18,661 bases of DNA from JBDNDK01 sp046719185. Its GTDB lineage: Bacteria > Armatimonadota > UBA5829. This document shows, piece after piece, positions 1-7,043 of the stretch; the stretch's first letter is position 1, and each line of letters starts with the position of its first letter. The notes under the pieces were generated by a model. It was not told the origin of the DNA and ran no database searches. It saw only the letters and a program-made list of their open reading frames with translations. Both the position numbers and the translations under genes were made by a program. Location: the NCBI GenBank assembly GCA_046719185.1, contig JBDNDK010000029.1:1-18661 (forward strand), in the 5' to 3' direction.

Positions 1-110
1 CAGACTATCCTCTATGACAAAGATAAATCGGTTTAGTTTTGATGTTTGATTTAGGCATAGAACATATGTTTGCATTTGGAAACTAGAAGTAAGATGTAAG
101 AGGTTAAATA

Positions 111-235
111 GATTCTTCGTTTCACTCAGAATGACAAAGTTTCATCAGGCTGAGTTTAACATCGTAATACGTCACCCTGAACTTGTTTCAGGGTCTGATA
201 TGATAAAAAAGATTTCACATCAAGTTTGGAATGAT
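111..235. repeat. Dispersed intergenic repeat, copy A (three modules)
   Basis: Three short modules lie here: 111-135 (begins GATTCTTC, ends CAGAATGAC), 171-196 (CACCCTGAAC...TTTCAGGGTCT, itself a hairpin because CCCTGAA pairs with TTCAGGG) and 211-235 (GATTT..ATCAAGTTTGGAATGA). The same modules recur in the same order at 16710-16818, and a single decayed module lies at 11451-11475. From general knowledge, intergenic repeats built on the phrase CACCCTGAACTTG..TTCAGGGTCT are widespread in unrelated bacterial genomes. Bases 1-323 hold no gene that I can support; this repeat is the only content I see there. Confidence 0.75.
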
Positions 236-323
236 AAGTGCGGTTTGTTATGAAGTAATTTTTTTGTAGGATTTGTTGGCATTTGAATTCTTTTGGAAGA
301 ATTGTTTAAGATATGGGGAGTAG

Positions 324-360
324 AAAAAAACCACGGGAATTGAGGACTTTCCACCCGTGG
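324..360 (-). terminator. Rho-independent terminator of the rpsF-ssb-rpsR operon
   Basis: On the minus strand a perfect 7-bp stem (CCACGGG 354-360 with CCCGTGG 331-337) is followed at once by seven T residues (324-330). It lies 12 bases past the rpsR stop codon, the expected place for an operon terminator. Confidence 0.85.
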
Positions 361-372
361 TTTGATGTTTAT

Positions 373-648
373 CTATTCTGCTACAAATGGCAAAAGTGCA
401 ATTTCTCTTGCTCTCTTGATTGCTACAGCAAGCTCTCTTTGATGAGCAGCACAAGTTCCGGTTGTTCTTCTAGGAATGATTTTTCCTCTTTCAGTAACAA
501 ACCTTCTGAGTCTGTTTATGCTCTTATAGTCAATATATTTTACTTTATCAACACAAAAAGCACAGACTTTCTTTCTTGTTTTCCATTTATTATATCCACC
601 AGCAGAGCTGCTGCTTCCGCCACCCTGTTGTTTCTTTATACCTGCCAT
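373..648 (-). CDS. rpsR: 30S ribosomal protein S18, zinc-ribbon (C+) form
   Basis: This is ribosomal protein S18, a small-subunit protein that binds 16S rRNA as a partner of S6. The 91 residues contain the S18 core: KVKYIDYKSINRLRRFV at 36-51, then RGKIIPRRTTGTCAAHQREL at 54-73, then the IKRAREIALLPF ending. Cys29, Cys32, Cys66 and His69 form a CxxC...CxxH zinc site. This marks the C+ form; many bacteria carry the zinc-free C- form instead. The first 20 residues are Gly/Ser-rich and look disordered. The ATG at 648 has a strong GGAGG seven bases upstream. It is the last gene of rpsF-ssb-rpsR, 14 bases after ssb, and is followed by a terminator. rplI, a common next gene in such operons, is absent. 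Confidence 0.97.
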   Translation of the reverse strand: MAGIKKQQGGGSSSSAGGYNKWKTRKKVCAFCVDKVKYIDYKSINRLRRFVTERGKIIPRRTTGTCAAHQRELAVAIKRAREIALLPFVAE

Positions 649-662
649 TAAAAAACCTCCAA

Positions 663-1106
663 TTATTCATCAGAAAATGGATCATAATTCATTTCTGATT
701 CAGAAAAATCATCTTCAACCATTGGTGATTCAGCCGGTGTGTATGAATTAGTGTTCTCTGCCTGCATAGGTTTTTCAGATGACTCACTTCTTCTATCCAA
801 ACCTAACACCTGATCTGCAACAACTTCAGTTTTATTTCTTTTTTGTCCGTCTTGCTGAACCCATGATCTTGTTTGCAGTCTGCCTTGAATGTGCACCAAT
901 CTACCTTTACTCAGGTAATTAGCAACAAATTCTGCAGATTGTCTCCAAGCAACAATATCTATATAGTCTGTTTCATTTTCACCATTCTCATTTTTGAATC
1001 GTCTATTTACAGCGATTCTGAATGTGCATACAGCAACACCGCTTGGTGTATATTTAAGTTCAGGGTCAGCAACCAAACGGCCTATCAATACAACAAGGTT
1101 ATACAT
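663..1106 (-). CDS. ssb: Single-stranded DNA-binding protein SSB
   Basis: SSB coats single-stranded DNA in replication, repair and recombination and recruits partner enzymes through its C-terminal tip. The N-terminal OB fold (about residues 1-105) is clear: MYNLVVLIGRLVADPELKYT, then CTFRIAVNR, YIDIVAWRQSAEF, YLSKGRLVHIQGRLQTRSW. Residues 106-147 are a flexible, acidic linker. The family normally ends in Asp-Asp-x-Pro-Phe with Phe last. Here Asp-Pro-Phe is followed by three more residues, Ser-Asp-Glu, so the usual free terminal Phe is missing. The ATG at 1106 has AAAGGA upstream and sits 12 bases after the rpsF stop. Placement between S6 and S18 is the common bacterial arrangement. At 147 residues it is slightly shorter than typical SSB. 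Confidence 0.97.
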   Translation of the reverse strand: MYNLVVLIGRLVADPELKYTPSGVAVCTFRIAVNRRFKNENGENETDYIDIVAWRQSAEFVANYLSKGRLVHIQGRLQTRSWVQQDGQKRNKTEVVADQVLGLDRRSESSEKPMQAENTNSYTPAESPMVEDDFSESEMNYDPFSDE

Positions 1107-1118
1107 AATATAGTTCCT

Positions 1119-1643
1119 TTATTCTCCAGAAGTTGTCTCAACTGAGCTTTCTTCAGATGTTGTTTCTTCAACAACTTCATCAGTATCAGCTTCAACTACA
1201 GGTGTCTCATCTGCTGCTGGAACCTCTTCAGATTTAGATTCAGCAGAGTCTTGTTTTTTGCTGCTATTTTTCTCTGAAGATCTTCCATATCTATCTATTG
1301 CTGGCTCTGCAGATGGTTTTATGATTTGTGTCATATCAACTAATTTAGGATCAATTTTGATGATGATATGTCTAATAACATCATCAGAAATCTTCATAAC
1401 TCTTCCTAATTCTGCTGGTACTGAAGACTCTCCAGCAAAGTTGATTTGTGCATATATCCCATCTTTATGTCCTTTGATTTCATAGGCAAGTTTTCTGCGG
1501 TCCCATTTGTCTGATGCAAGAACTTCACCACCTTGCTCAGTGATAATGGTGTTGTATTTCTCTATGATTGCCATAACCTCTTCATCGGATAACTTGGCAT
1601 CAACTATAAATAGAGCTTCGTAATAGCGTTTCGTGGTGTTCAC
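1119..1643 (-). CDS. rpsF: 30S ribosomal protein S6 with long acidic tail
   Basis: S6 binds the central domain of 16S rRNA together with S18. The core starts KRYYEALFIVDAKLSDEEV and continues through WDRRKLAYEIKGHKDGIYA to the end of the fold near residue 100. About 60 more residues follow, very rich in Glu, Ser, Thr and Asp. S6 is usually 95-135 residues, so 174 is long. The start is uncertain. The only conventional in-frame start is GTG at 1643, but it directly abuts the ribosome site (GGAGGTGA, 1647-1640). The S6 homology begins at codon 5, right after an ACG (1634-1632) that lies at normal distance from GGAGG. No in-frame ATG exists nearby. I give the GTG coordinates; the protein is probably three residues shorter. 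Confidence 0.95.
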   Translation of the reverse strand: MNTTKRYYEALFIVDAKLSDEEVMAIIEKYNTIITEQGGEVLASDKWDRRKLAYEIKGHKDGIYAQINFAGESSVPAELGRVMKISDDVIRHIIIKIDPKLVDMTQIIKPSAEPAIDRYGRSSEKNSSKKQDSAESKSEEVPAADETPVVEADTDEVVEETTSEESSVETTSGE

Positions 1644-1658
1644 CTCCCTTCGGTCATT

Positions 1659-1718
1659 ATACGGTCCTATTATATCCTCATAACCCTAGCAGGTCTATGA
1701 TATAGGACAGAGAAGTAT
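1659..1718 (-). promoter_or_regulatory. Structured rpsF leader, candidate S6:S18 autoregulatory site
   Basis: On the minus strand GTCCT (1708-1704) pairs with AGGAC (1668-1664). Inside it, TATATC/GATATA, TCATA/TATGA and CCT/AGG continue a long hairpin. Outside it, ATAC (1718-1715) pairs with GTAT (1662-1659), leaving unpaired bases next to an ACCG (1665-1662). Known S6:S18-binding leaders of rpsF mRNAs also combine a hairpin with a conserved CCG in a bulge, which lets the protein pair repress its own operon. The match to that consensus is by eye only. Confidence 0.45.
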
Positions 1719-1921
1719 GCTAATAATTATTTGCATTAGCTATACCAATATTTAATTGTTTACACAATTTGGAGAATTATAACATATTAATTCTATTTAT
1801 TCAATATCAAAATTTAATGTAAAATTATAATATCCTTATCATTTTTGAGTTTTATTCTAAATTTATAAACTATAAAAACAAAATTGCATTTTAAAATAAA
1901 ATAGATTATATGATTTCTGTT

Positions 1922-1930
1922 TGCTATAAT
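1922..1930 (+). promoter_or_regulatory. Extended -10 promoter giving a probably leaderless mRNA
   Basis: TGC-TATAAT is a perfect extended -10 element (TG at 1922-1923, TATAAT at 1925-1930). The usual start of transcription, about seven bases further, is A1937, the first base of the ATG of the SpoIIM-like gene. No ribosome-binding site precedes that ATG. No good -35 is visible; extended -10 promoters often lack one. Confidence 0.6.
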
Positions 1931-1936
1931 CACTCT

Positions 1937-2902
1937 ATGAATCAAAAAGACTTTATAGAAAATAAAAAAGAAAAATGGGAGAATCTTTCATCTTTATTAG
2001 ATAAAATAAAGATAAAAGGATATAAATCTCTCAGCAGTGATGAAGTTGCTAATTTTGCAGAGTTATACAGAGAAGTAATATCAGATCTTGCCTATGTGAG
2101 AACTCATTATAACAGCACAGAGTTAGAGGATTATCTCAATGATCTTTCTGGTAGAGCTCATGGCAGTCTATATGTATCTGAAAATGTGAAAGCAAAAGGA
2201 TTATTTAACTTTATTGCAAGAGATTTTCCTCAATTAGTAAGAAAAAACTGGCTTGTGTGCTGCATTTCAGCTTTTTTATTTCTATCTGGTTGGGTTTTAG
2301 GACATTATGTAACAGTTACTTACCCTGATTCATCAGAAAATGTATTTCAGCAATCCTCAAACAAAGAGCAGTCTTCAGATAAAGGCACTTATATACCACA
2401 TAACCCGTCAGAGCTTTCTGGTTATATCATGACAAATAATATAAGAGTAGGAATAAGTGCATTTGCAGGTGGAGTTTCTGCTGGTTTGTTGACCTGTGCA
2501 TTACTATTTTATAATGGATACACAATTGGAGGAATTATAGCTGAATCAATACCTTTTCAAGGTCTTTTTAGATTGTCTGCTTTATTACTTCCTCACGGTG
2601 TGATAGAACTGTTAGCTATCTTTATTTGTGGTGGAGCTGGTTTGGTAATGGGCTGGTCAATAATATCTCCGGGAAATCTTGCAAGAAAAGATTCTCTAAA
2701 ATCATCAGCAGCTACTGCATTCAAGCTGTTTGCTGGCACTTTGCCGATGTTTGGCATTGCTGCTCTAATAGAAGGTTTTGTTACTCCATCATCAATAACA
2801 AGTGAGGCAAAAATACTTTTTGCAATATTAACAGCAGTAGCAATGATATTATATTTGGGTTTTGCTGGTTCATTAAAAAAAGAAAAAATTGTAAATCTAT
2901 AA
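1937..2902 (+). CDS. SpoIIM-like (DUF95) multi-pass membrane protein
   Basis: This 321-residue protein matches the stage II sporulation protein M-like family. About 100 hydrophilic, helical N-terminal residues (containing AELYREVISDLAYVRTHYN) are followed by roughly five membrane segments: about 105-122 (VCCISAFLFLSGWVLG), 180-200, 220-250, 270-290 and 298-315. In many bacteria, not only spore formers, this family sits beside DUF58 and MoxR ATPase genes. Here DUF58 is adjacent but convergent and no MoxR gene is visible. The role is unproven; a membrane assembly or export function is usually assumed. An upstream in-frame ATG at 1910 would place the promoter inside the gene, so I start at 1937. 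The gene has no ribosome site. Its stop overlaps the stop of the opposite-strand neighbour. Confidence 0.85.
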   Translation: MNQKDFIENKKEKWENLSSLLDKIKIKGYKSLSSDEVANFAELYREVISDLAYVRTHYNSTELEDYLNDLSGRAHGSLYVSENVKAKGLFNFIARDFPQLVRKNWLVCCISAFLFLSGWVLGHYVTVTYPDSSENVFQQSSNKEQSSDKGTYIPHNPSELSGYIMTNNIRVGISAFAGGVSAGLLTCALLFYNGYTIGGIIAESIPFQGLFRLSALLLPHGVIELLAIFICGGAGLVMGWSIISPGNLARKDSLKSSAATAFKLFAGTLPMFGIAALIEGFVTPSSITSEAKILFAILTAVAMILYLGFAGSLKKEKIVNL

Positions 2903-4207
2903 TCTGGCTGTACTTTTGAGCTTTAGATATTCTTTAACAACTGATGGAGTAAATTCTTTTGGCATTGTATCAATCACTATTGCACCTGCCTGAGTTAGTT
3001 TAGCAGCAGCCATTTTTCTAGCCTTAAGCACCTGCCTTGCTGATGCTGACATATATGCATCAGAAACAGATTTTATGTTAGAATATGCCGAGTCTATCAC
3101 AGCAGGGTCAGACATTGTAACACACAAACATATATGTTTCCTGCTGAGCTGTGCCACTTGAGAAATCAATGGTTTTGATGATACTGAATCAATTAAATCT
3201 GTAAAAATAACAACTAAACTTCTTCTTGTCAATCTCTTTCTGAAGTAGCCTATTGCTTTATCATAATCAGAATCTATATCCACTTCTTTTATGTTGTATG
3301 TTATCTTTAATAGATTAAGCAATTGAGATTTTCCAGATTTTGGCATACAAAAAACATCTATATTATCATTAAATGCCATCAATCCAGTTTTGTCACCTTT
3401 AATATTTGCAACATGAGCAAGCATCATTGCAGCATTTATACTATGATCTAGTTTTGTGAGTCCTTCAATTACAGAACCCATCAATCTTCCTGTATCTAAA
3501 CATAAAAATATGTTTTGTGATTTTTCTTCCTGATATACTCTTGTAACAGTTTTTCCTCTTCTTGCTGTTGCCTTCCAATCTATAGCTTTGAAACTGTCAT
3601 CTTGCTGATATTCTCTGAGTGATTCAAATTCAGTTCCTTGTCCCTTTATTCTCATCACTTTGTAGCCTTGATTGATATTCTTTTCTTTCAATACCATTTG
3701 CTCATATTTTTTCATTCCAAGTAGGTTTGGATATACCTGAACATCTCTTGAGGTGTCATATTTATTTATAATATATAAAAATCCAAGTAAGCTTCTTATT
3801 TTTATATATGTATTGCCAAATGAGTAATCACCTCTTTTTGTAGGCATTATATAATATGTATGAGATAATGTTGTTTTGGGAGGTATTAAAAATTCAAATA
3901 CATTCTTTTCTGTTATAAAACCCTCTGGATACTCATCTCTTAATATGATATATATTGACTTTTCACTTGGGTTTCTAATTTTTAGATGAACAGGGTTATC
4001 AGCACCTAATGAAAGTTTAGATTCAGACTTCCTTTCAATAATTATTTTTGGAGTTTTTTTGATTTCAAAATAATCATAAATAAACAATACAATAGATACA
4101 GAAAGCACTAATGATGATAGTATTGCAAATATAGTATGCTTGCCTGAAAATAATGCAAGCACACCAGCTATTAAAAATAGAATTGGCAGTTTCCAAGTGA
4201 ATATCAT
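2897..4207 (-). CDS. DUF58 domain protein with vWA-like region, membrane anchored
   Basis: The protein has 436 residues. Two membrane helices at about 8-22 and 26-46 are followed by a beta-rich region (about 55-160). Then comes the DUF58 signature: a Gly/Glu stretch and SLREYQQDDSFKAIDWKATA, followed by RRGKTVTRVYQEEKSQ at about 195-230. After it lies a von Willebrand A-like fold. The metal-site loop reads Leu-Asp-Thr-Gly-Arg instead of the classical DxSxS, which suggests an altered or lost metal site. DUF58 proteins usually work with MoxR-type ATPases and SpoIIM-like proteins; only the latter is here. The start ATG at 4207 has no clear ribosome site and follows a TATAAT (4223-4218) closely, so this mRNA may have a very short leader. 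Its stop overlaps the convergent neighbour by six bases. Confidence 0.88.
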   Translation of the reverse strand: MIFTWKLPILFLIAGVLALFSGKHTIFAILSSLVLSVSIVLFIYDYFEIKKTPKIIIERKSESKLSLGADNPVHLKIRNPSEKSIYIILRDEYPEGFITEKNVFEFLIPPKTTLSHTYYIMPTKRGDYSFGNTYIKIRSLLGFLYIINKYDTSRDVQVYPNLLGMKKYEQMVLKEKNINQGYKVMRIKGQGTEFESLREYQQDDSFKAIDWKATARRGKTVTRVYQEEKSQNIFLCLDTGRLMGSVIEGLTKLDHSINAAMMLAHVANIKGDKTGLMAFNDNIDVFCMPKSGKSQLLNLLKITYNIKEVDIDSDYDKAIGYFRKRLTRRSLVVIFTDLIDSVSSKPLISQVAQLSRKHICLCVTMSDPAVIDSAYSNIKSVSDAYMSASARQVLKARKMAAAKLTQAGAIVIDTMPKEFTPSVVKEYLKLKSTARL

Positions 4208-4217
4208 ATTAGAAAGT

Positions 4218-4223
4218 ATTATA
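4218..4223 (-). promoter_or_regulatory. Possible -10 box for the DUF58 gene
   Basis: A perfect TATAAT lies on the minus strand ten bases before the ATG at 4207, which would give a leader of only a few bases. There is no TG extension or -35, and the region is very AT-rich, so chance occurrence is possible. Confidence 0.3.
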
Positions 4224-4283
4224 TAATTTTTATGGATATCCTTCTCATATAGTATGATTTTAATTATTCATGTTATCTTATAT

Positions 4284-4292
4284 TGATATAAT
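4284..4292 (+). promoter_or_regulatory. Extended -10 promoter of the PHP gene
   Basis: TGA-TATAAT is a perfect extended -10. Transcription would begin near 4299, leaving about 13 bases of leader that contain the ribosome site AAAGGA (4298-4303) at good distance from the ATG at 4312. This also argues against the longer reading frame from 4270. Confidence 0.6.
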
Positions 4293-4311
4293 AATTCAAA
4301 AGGATTGTAAA

Positions 4312-5124
4312 ATGCACAAAATAGCAGATTTACATATACATTCAACATATTCAGATGGAAGAATGACTCCTGCTGAGATAATACAAATTGCCTCAGATAG
4401 GGGATTGTCTGCAGTTTCAATAACAGACCATGACAATATTGATGGCTTAGAAGAAGCAATTTTAGAAGCAAAAAAACATAATATTGAACTTGTTCCCGGA
4501 ATAGAGTTAAGTGCAAATATAATGGATACTGAGGTTCATATTTTGGGTTATTATATCAATTGGCAAGATGTTGGCTTTGTAGATAGACTCAATCAAATCA
4601 AATCTGTGAGAAATCAAAGAGGCTTGAAAATGGTTGAAGTTCTTAATAATCAAGGACTTAATCTTTGTTTTGACAGAGTTGAAGAGATAGCACAGGGTGG
4701 GGTTGTTGGCAGACCACATATTGCAAGAGCTATTGTAGAGACTGGTGCAGTATCAACAGTAGATGCAGCATTTGGAAAATATTTAGGTGATAAGCTTCCT
4801 GCCTATATTCCTGCATCAACAATCACAGGAGAGGAAGCTATTGATTTAATCAAAAGTGTAGGTGGTGTTGCATCTCTTGCACATCCGGGTAAGCTAAAAA
4901 ATGTAGATATTATAAAAACAGCTCTTGAAAGTGGAATGAAAGCAATTGAAGTATGGCATCCTGATCATAGTAGGTCAAACAGAAATTTCCTCAAAAAATT
5001 TGCATCATCAAATTCAATAATTCCAACTGGTGGTTCTGATGCTCATTATTCAGACAAAAGAACTGGTTATGGAGTTGGGCAAGTAACAATATCATATGAT
5101 TTTGTAGAAAGATTAAAGTATTAG
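4312..5124 (+). CDS. PHP-domain metal-dependent phosphoesterase (TrpH/YciV type)
   Basis: This 270-residue protein is a stand-alone PHP-fold hydrolase. Its metal-binding motifs are complete: DLHIHSTYSDG (His8, His10, Asp15), TDHD (His40), PGIELS (Glu65), His76 in the HILGY segment, AHPG (His191) and GGSDAH (Asp243, His245). This arrangement fits the family of E. coli YciV (RNase AM, a 5'-3' exoribonuclease that also dephosphorylates 3',5'-nucleotides). Substrate cannot be read from sequence alone. The mid-domain insertion (about 95-165, with RPHIARAIVETG) is normal for this group. I start at the ATG at 4312, where the PHP motif begins, rather than at 4270. It is probably transcribed alone, divergent from DUF58; 138 bases separate it from superoxide dismutase. 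Confidence 0.92.
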   Translation: MHKIADLHIHSTYSDGRMTPAEIIQIASDRGLSAVSITDHDNIDGLEEAILEAKKHNIELVPGIELSANIMDTEVHILGYYINWQDVGFVDRLNQIKSVRNQRGLKMVEVLNNQGLNLCFDRVEEIAQGGVVGRPHIARAIVETGAVSTVDAAFGKYLGDKLPAYIPASTITGEEAIDLIKSVGGVASLAHPGKLKNVDIIKTALESGMKAIEVWHPDHSRSNRNFLKKFASSNSIIPTGGSDAHYSDKRTGYGVGQVTISYDFVERLKY

Positions 5125-5262
5125 CTTCATAATTTAAACTCATCTGATTAAAATACTCTAACATAGGGTAAACTTTGCTTCAGATAATAATTAAAATCAT
5201 CTGCTTGTTTGAATATATTTATATTCTAAATTAGCAGGATTTATATTTTGAGGAGGATTGTT

Positions 5263-5862
5263 TTGAAACACGAATTACCACCTTTACCCTATGATTACAA
5301 TGCTTTGGAGCCACATTATGATGAAGAGACAGTAAAACTGCACCATGATAAGCATCATGCTGCATATGTAACAGGTCTGAATACAGCTGAAGAAAAATTG
5401 CAAGCTGCCAGAGAAGCTGGAGATTTTGCACTTATTCAGCATTGGGAAAAACAATTGGCTTTTCATGGTTCTGGTCATATTCTTCACACTCTATTTTGGA
5501 ATAATCTTTCTCCAAATGGTGGAGGTGACCCAACTGGTGAGCTTGCTGAGCAAATCAACAAAGATTTTGGAAGTATCGAAGCTTTCAAAAAGCAGTTTTC
5601 TGCAGCAGCTGCTGCTGTGGAGGGAAGTGGATGGGTTGTTTTGGCTTGGTCACCTGAGTTTCAGAAACTTTTAATCCTTCAGATTGAGAATCATCAAAAA
5701 TTAACTGTTTATGGTGTTAGACCTTTGCTTGTGATTGATATGTGGGAACATGCATATTATCTTAAATTCCAAAACAGAAGACCAGATTGGATAGATACAT
5801 TTTGGAATATTGTAAATTGGGCTGATGTTCAAAATAGATTTAATGAATCAAAAAATTCATAA
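5263..5862 (+). CDS. sod: Superoxide dismutase, Fe/Mn family
   Basis: It converts superoxide to oxygen and hydrogen peroxide in the cytoplasm. Counting from TTG 5263 (199 residues), the metal ligands are His27 (in KLHHDKHHAAYV), His75 (HILHTLFW), and Asp159 and His163 in DMWEHAYYL. His144 (NHQ) sits where many Mn enzymes have Gln146. His at this place is known in the mycobacterial iron enzyme and in archaeal iron or cambialistic enzymes, so metal use may be Fe or flexible. The ending WNIVNWADVQNRF is typical. There is no signal peptide. The start is TTG with GAGGAGG six bases upstream; an in-frame TTG at 5248 overlaps that site and is rejected. A bidirectional terminator follows. Confidence 0.96.
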   Translation: MKHELPPLPYDYNALEPHYDEETVKLHHDKHHAAYVTGLNTAEEKLQAAREAGDFALIQHWEKQLAFHGSGHILHTLFWNNLSPNGGGDPTGELAEQINKDFGSIEAFKKQFSAAAAAVEGSGWVVLAWSPEFQKLLILQIENHQKLTVYGVRPLLVIDMWEHAYYLKFQNRRPDWIDTFWNIVNWADVQNRFNESKNS

Positions 5863-5896
5863 CATATAAAGTGTGTATAAGCAAGCACATACTAAA

Positions 5897-5928
5897 AAAA
5901 GAGACTTGTTTTTTAACAAGTCTCTTTT
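5897..5928. terminator. Bidirectional terminator between sod and NlpC/P60 gene
   Basis: GAGACTTGTT (5901-5910) and AACAAGTCTC (5915-5924) form a perfect 10-bp stem with a TTTT loop, flanked by A7 before and TTTT after. It serves the plus-strand sod gene and, with a seven-T tail, the minus-strand hydrolase gene converging on it. Confidence 0.9.
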
Positions 5929-5950
5929 AATTTTGCATATAAAATATTGT

Positions 5951-6898
5951 CTATTTAACTCTTCTTGCACCTTGATATCTTGGTCCGTAGTAGCTGTCAT
6001 TTATTGAGTCTATTCTGACACCTTTTCCATAGGTAGCTGCATGGATAAATTTATTATCACCAATATACATACCTACATGACCAATTCTAAGACCTCTTGT
6101 CCTAAAGAACACTAAATCTCCAGGTTTTAGGTCACTTTTTGCAACAGGTGTTCCTCTGTTGAATTGAGCAGCAGAATTATGTGGAAGATTTATTCCATAT
6201 TTTGCAAATATATACCTAGTGAAACCAGAGCAGTCAAATCCACCTCTGCTTGTTCCACCCATTCTGTATCTATCACCTCTGCAGGCAAGAGCAGCTTCAA
6301 TTAAAGCTTGTGTTTTACTATCAGACTCCGAAGATGATCCTTTTATTCTTTCAACTCTATTGTTATCATTATAAACAACAGAGCCTTCACCATCATTTAG
6401 AAGATCACTATATATGAAGCCTGTGGTGCCATCACCAAATGCAACTTTTGTCCATTTGCCTCTTGCACTAATCACTTTAGCTGTAGCACCTTGAGGCATC
6501 AAAGCTATTTTGCCAAAGTTTGTTCCAGCACCAGACCTAAGCCATACACCATCTGATTTCACATGTACCATTTTACCTGCACTAGAAAAATCATCAGGAG
6601 TGTTAATTGTTTTTGGAGTAGTTGTTTTTTGAACAGTGGGACGGCTTGATGTTTGTCTTTTTACTTTAACTGGAATTTTTATTTTAGAGCCAAGCTTTAG
6701 TGTCGCATTTTCATTTATTCCATTAGCTTTGGCTATTTTTTCTGTGGTTGTTTTATATTTTTTTGCAATGTCCCAGAGGGTATCACCTTGTTTTATAGTA
6801 TGTGTTACATTGGCAAATGCCATTGAACTTAGTGATGTTATAATTAGGACTACTATAAAAATGATACACGATTTACTGCTATTCTTTTTATTTAACAA
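5951..6898 (-). CDS. Secreted LysM-SH3b-NlpC/P60 peptidoglycan hydrolase
   Basis: This is a cell-wall endopeptidase of 315 residues. Residues 1-29 are a signal peptide (hydrophobic 11-28, ending Ala-Phe-Ala). One LysM domain at about 31-76 (VTHTIKQGDTLWDIAKKY) binds peptidoglycan. A Ser/Thr/Pro linker follows, then a bacterial SH3 domain at about 108-167 (VWLRSGAGTNFGKI...GFIYSDLL). The catalytic NlpC/P60 domain (about 195-315) has Cys223 in FDCSGF, His274 in GHVGMYIG and His286 in FIHAAT. Such enzymes cut the gamma-D-glutamyl bond in stem peptides. The start is TTG at 6898, the only in-frame start before the signal peptide core; AAAGGA lies 11 bases upstream. It is a single-gene unit with a long folded leader, divergent from the ECF sigma gene. 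Confidence 0.95.
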   Translation of the reverse strand: MLNKKNSSKSCIIFIVVLIITSLSSMAFANVTHTIKQGDTLWDIAKKYKTTTEKIAKANGINENATLKLGSKIKIPVKVKRQTSSRPTVQKTTTPKTINTPDDFSSAGKMVHVKSDGVWLRSGAGTNFGKIALMPQGATAKVISARGKWTKVAFGDGTTGFIYSDLLNDGEGSVVYNDNNRVERIKGSSSESDSKTQALIEAALACRGDRYRMGGTSRGGFDCSGFTRYIFAKYGINLPHNSAAQFNRGTPVAKSDLKPGDLVFFRTRGLRIGHVGMYIGDNKFIHAATYGKGVRIDSINDSYYGPRYQGARRVK

Positions 6899-7043
6899 AA
6901 AACATCACATCCTTTCTTGCCCGATTTTTGGTTCTGTGCCATTAATTAGGACTCCATTCCTCACATCTCACCTTCTTGAAATGCGGGTTCAGCAAAAAGT
7001 ATTTTGCTGTTTGCCAAAATTGGATGTTTAATATTATTGGCAC
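6899..7043 (-). promoter_or_regulatory. Structured 5' leader of the NlpC/P60 gene
   Basis: The leader is about 140 bases. On the minus strand CAGCAAAA (7009-7002) and TTTTGCTG (6997-6990) form a perfect 8-bp hairpin. Next, CCCG (6987-6984) can pair with CGGG (6923-6920) to close a junction. The junction holds two hairpins: CATTTC/GAGATG (6983-6978 with 6969-6964, including a G-U pair that works only on this strand) and AGGA/TCCT (6961-6958 with 6951-6948). The ribosome site (6915-6910) follows directly. Wall-hydrolase genes in other bacteria are often controlled by c-di-AMP (ydaO-type) riboswitches, but I do not see that consensus here. Confidence 0.4.

Noticed and set aside
1910..1936. Longer start for the SpoIIM-like gene
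   Set aside because: The extra nine codons contain a perfect extended -10 promoter, and homology begins at the later ATG.
4270..4311. Longer start for the PHP gene
   Set aside because: The extra codons contain an extended -10 and the ribosome site; the PHP motif begins right after ATG 4312.
6636..7031. 131-residue reading frame opposite the NlpC/P60 gene
   Set aside because: It overlaps the signal peptide and LysM region of a well-supported gene and its structured leader. It has no ribosome site or domain.
6899..7043. c-di-AMP (ydaO-type) or c-di-GMP riboswitch before the NlpC/P60 gene
   Set aside because: The gene context fits, but the conserved blocks of these classes are not present in the leader by inspection.
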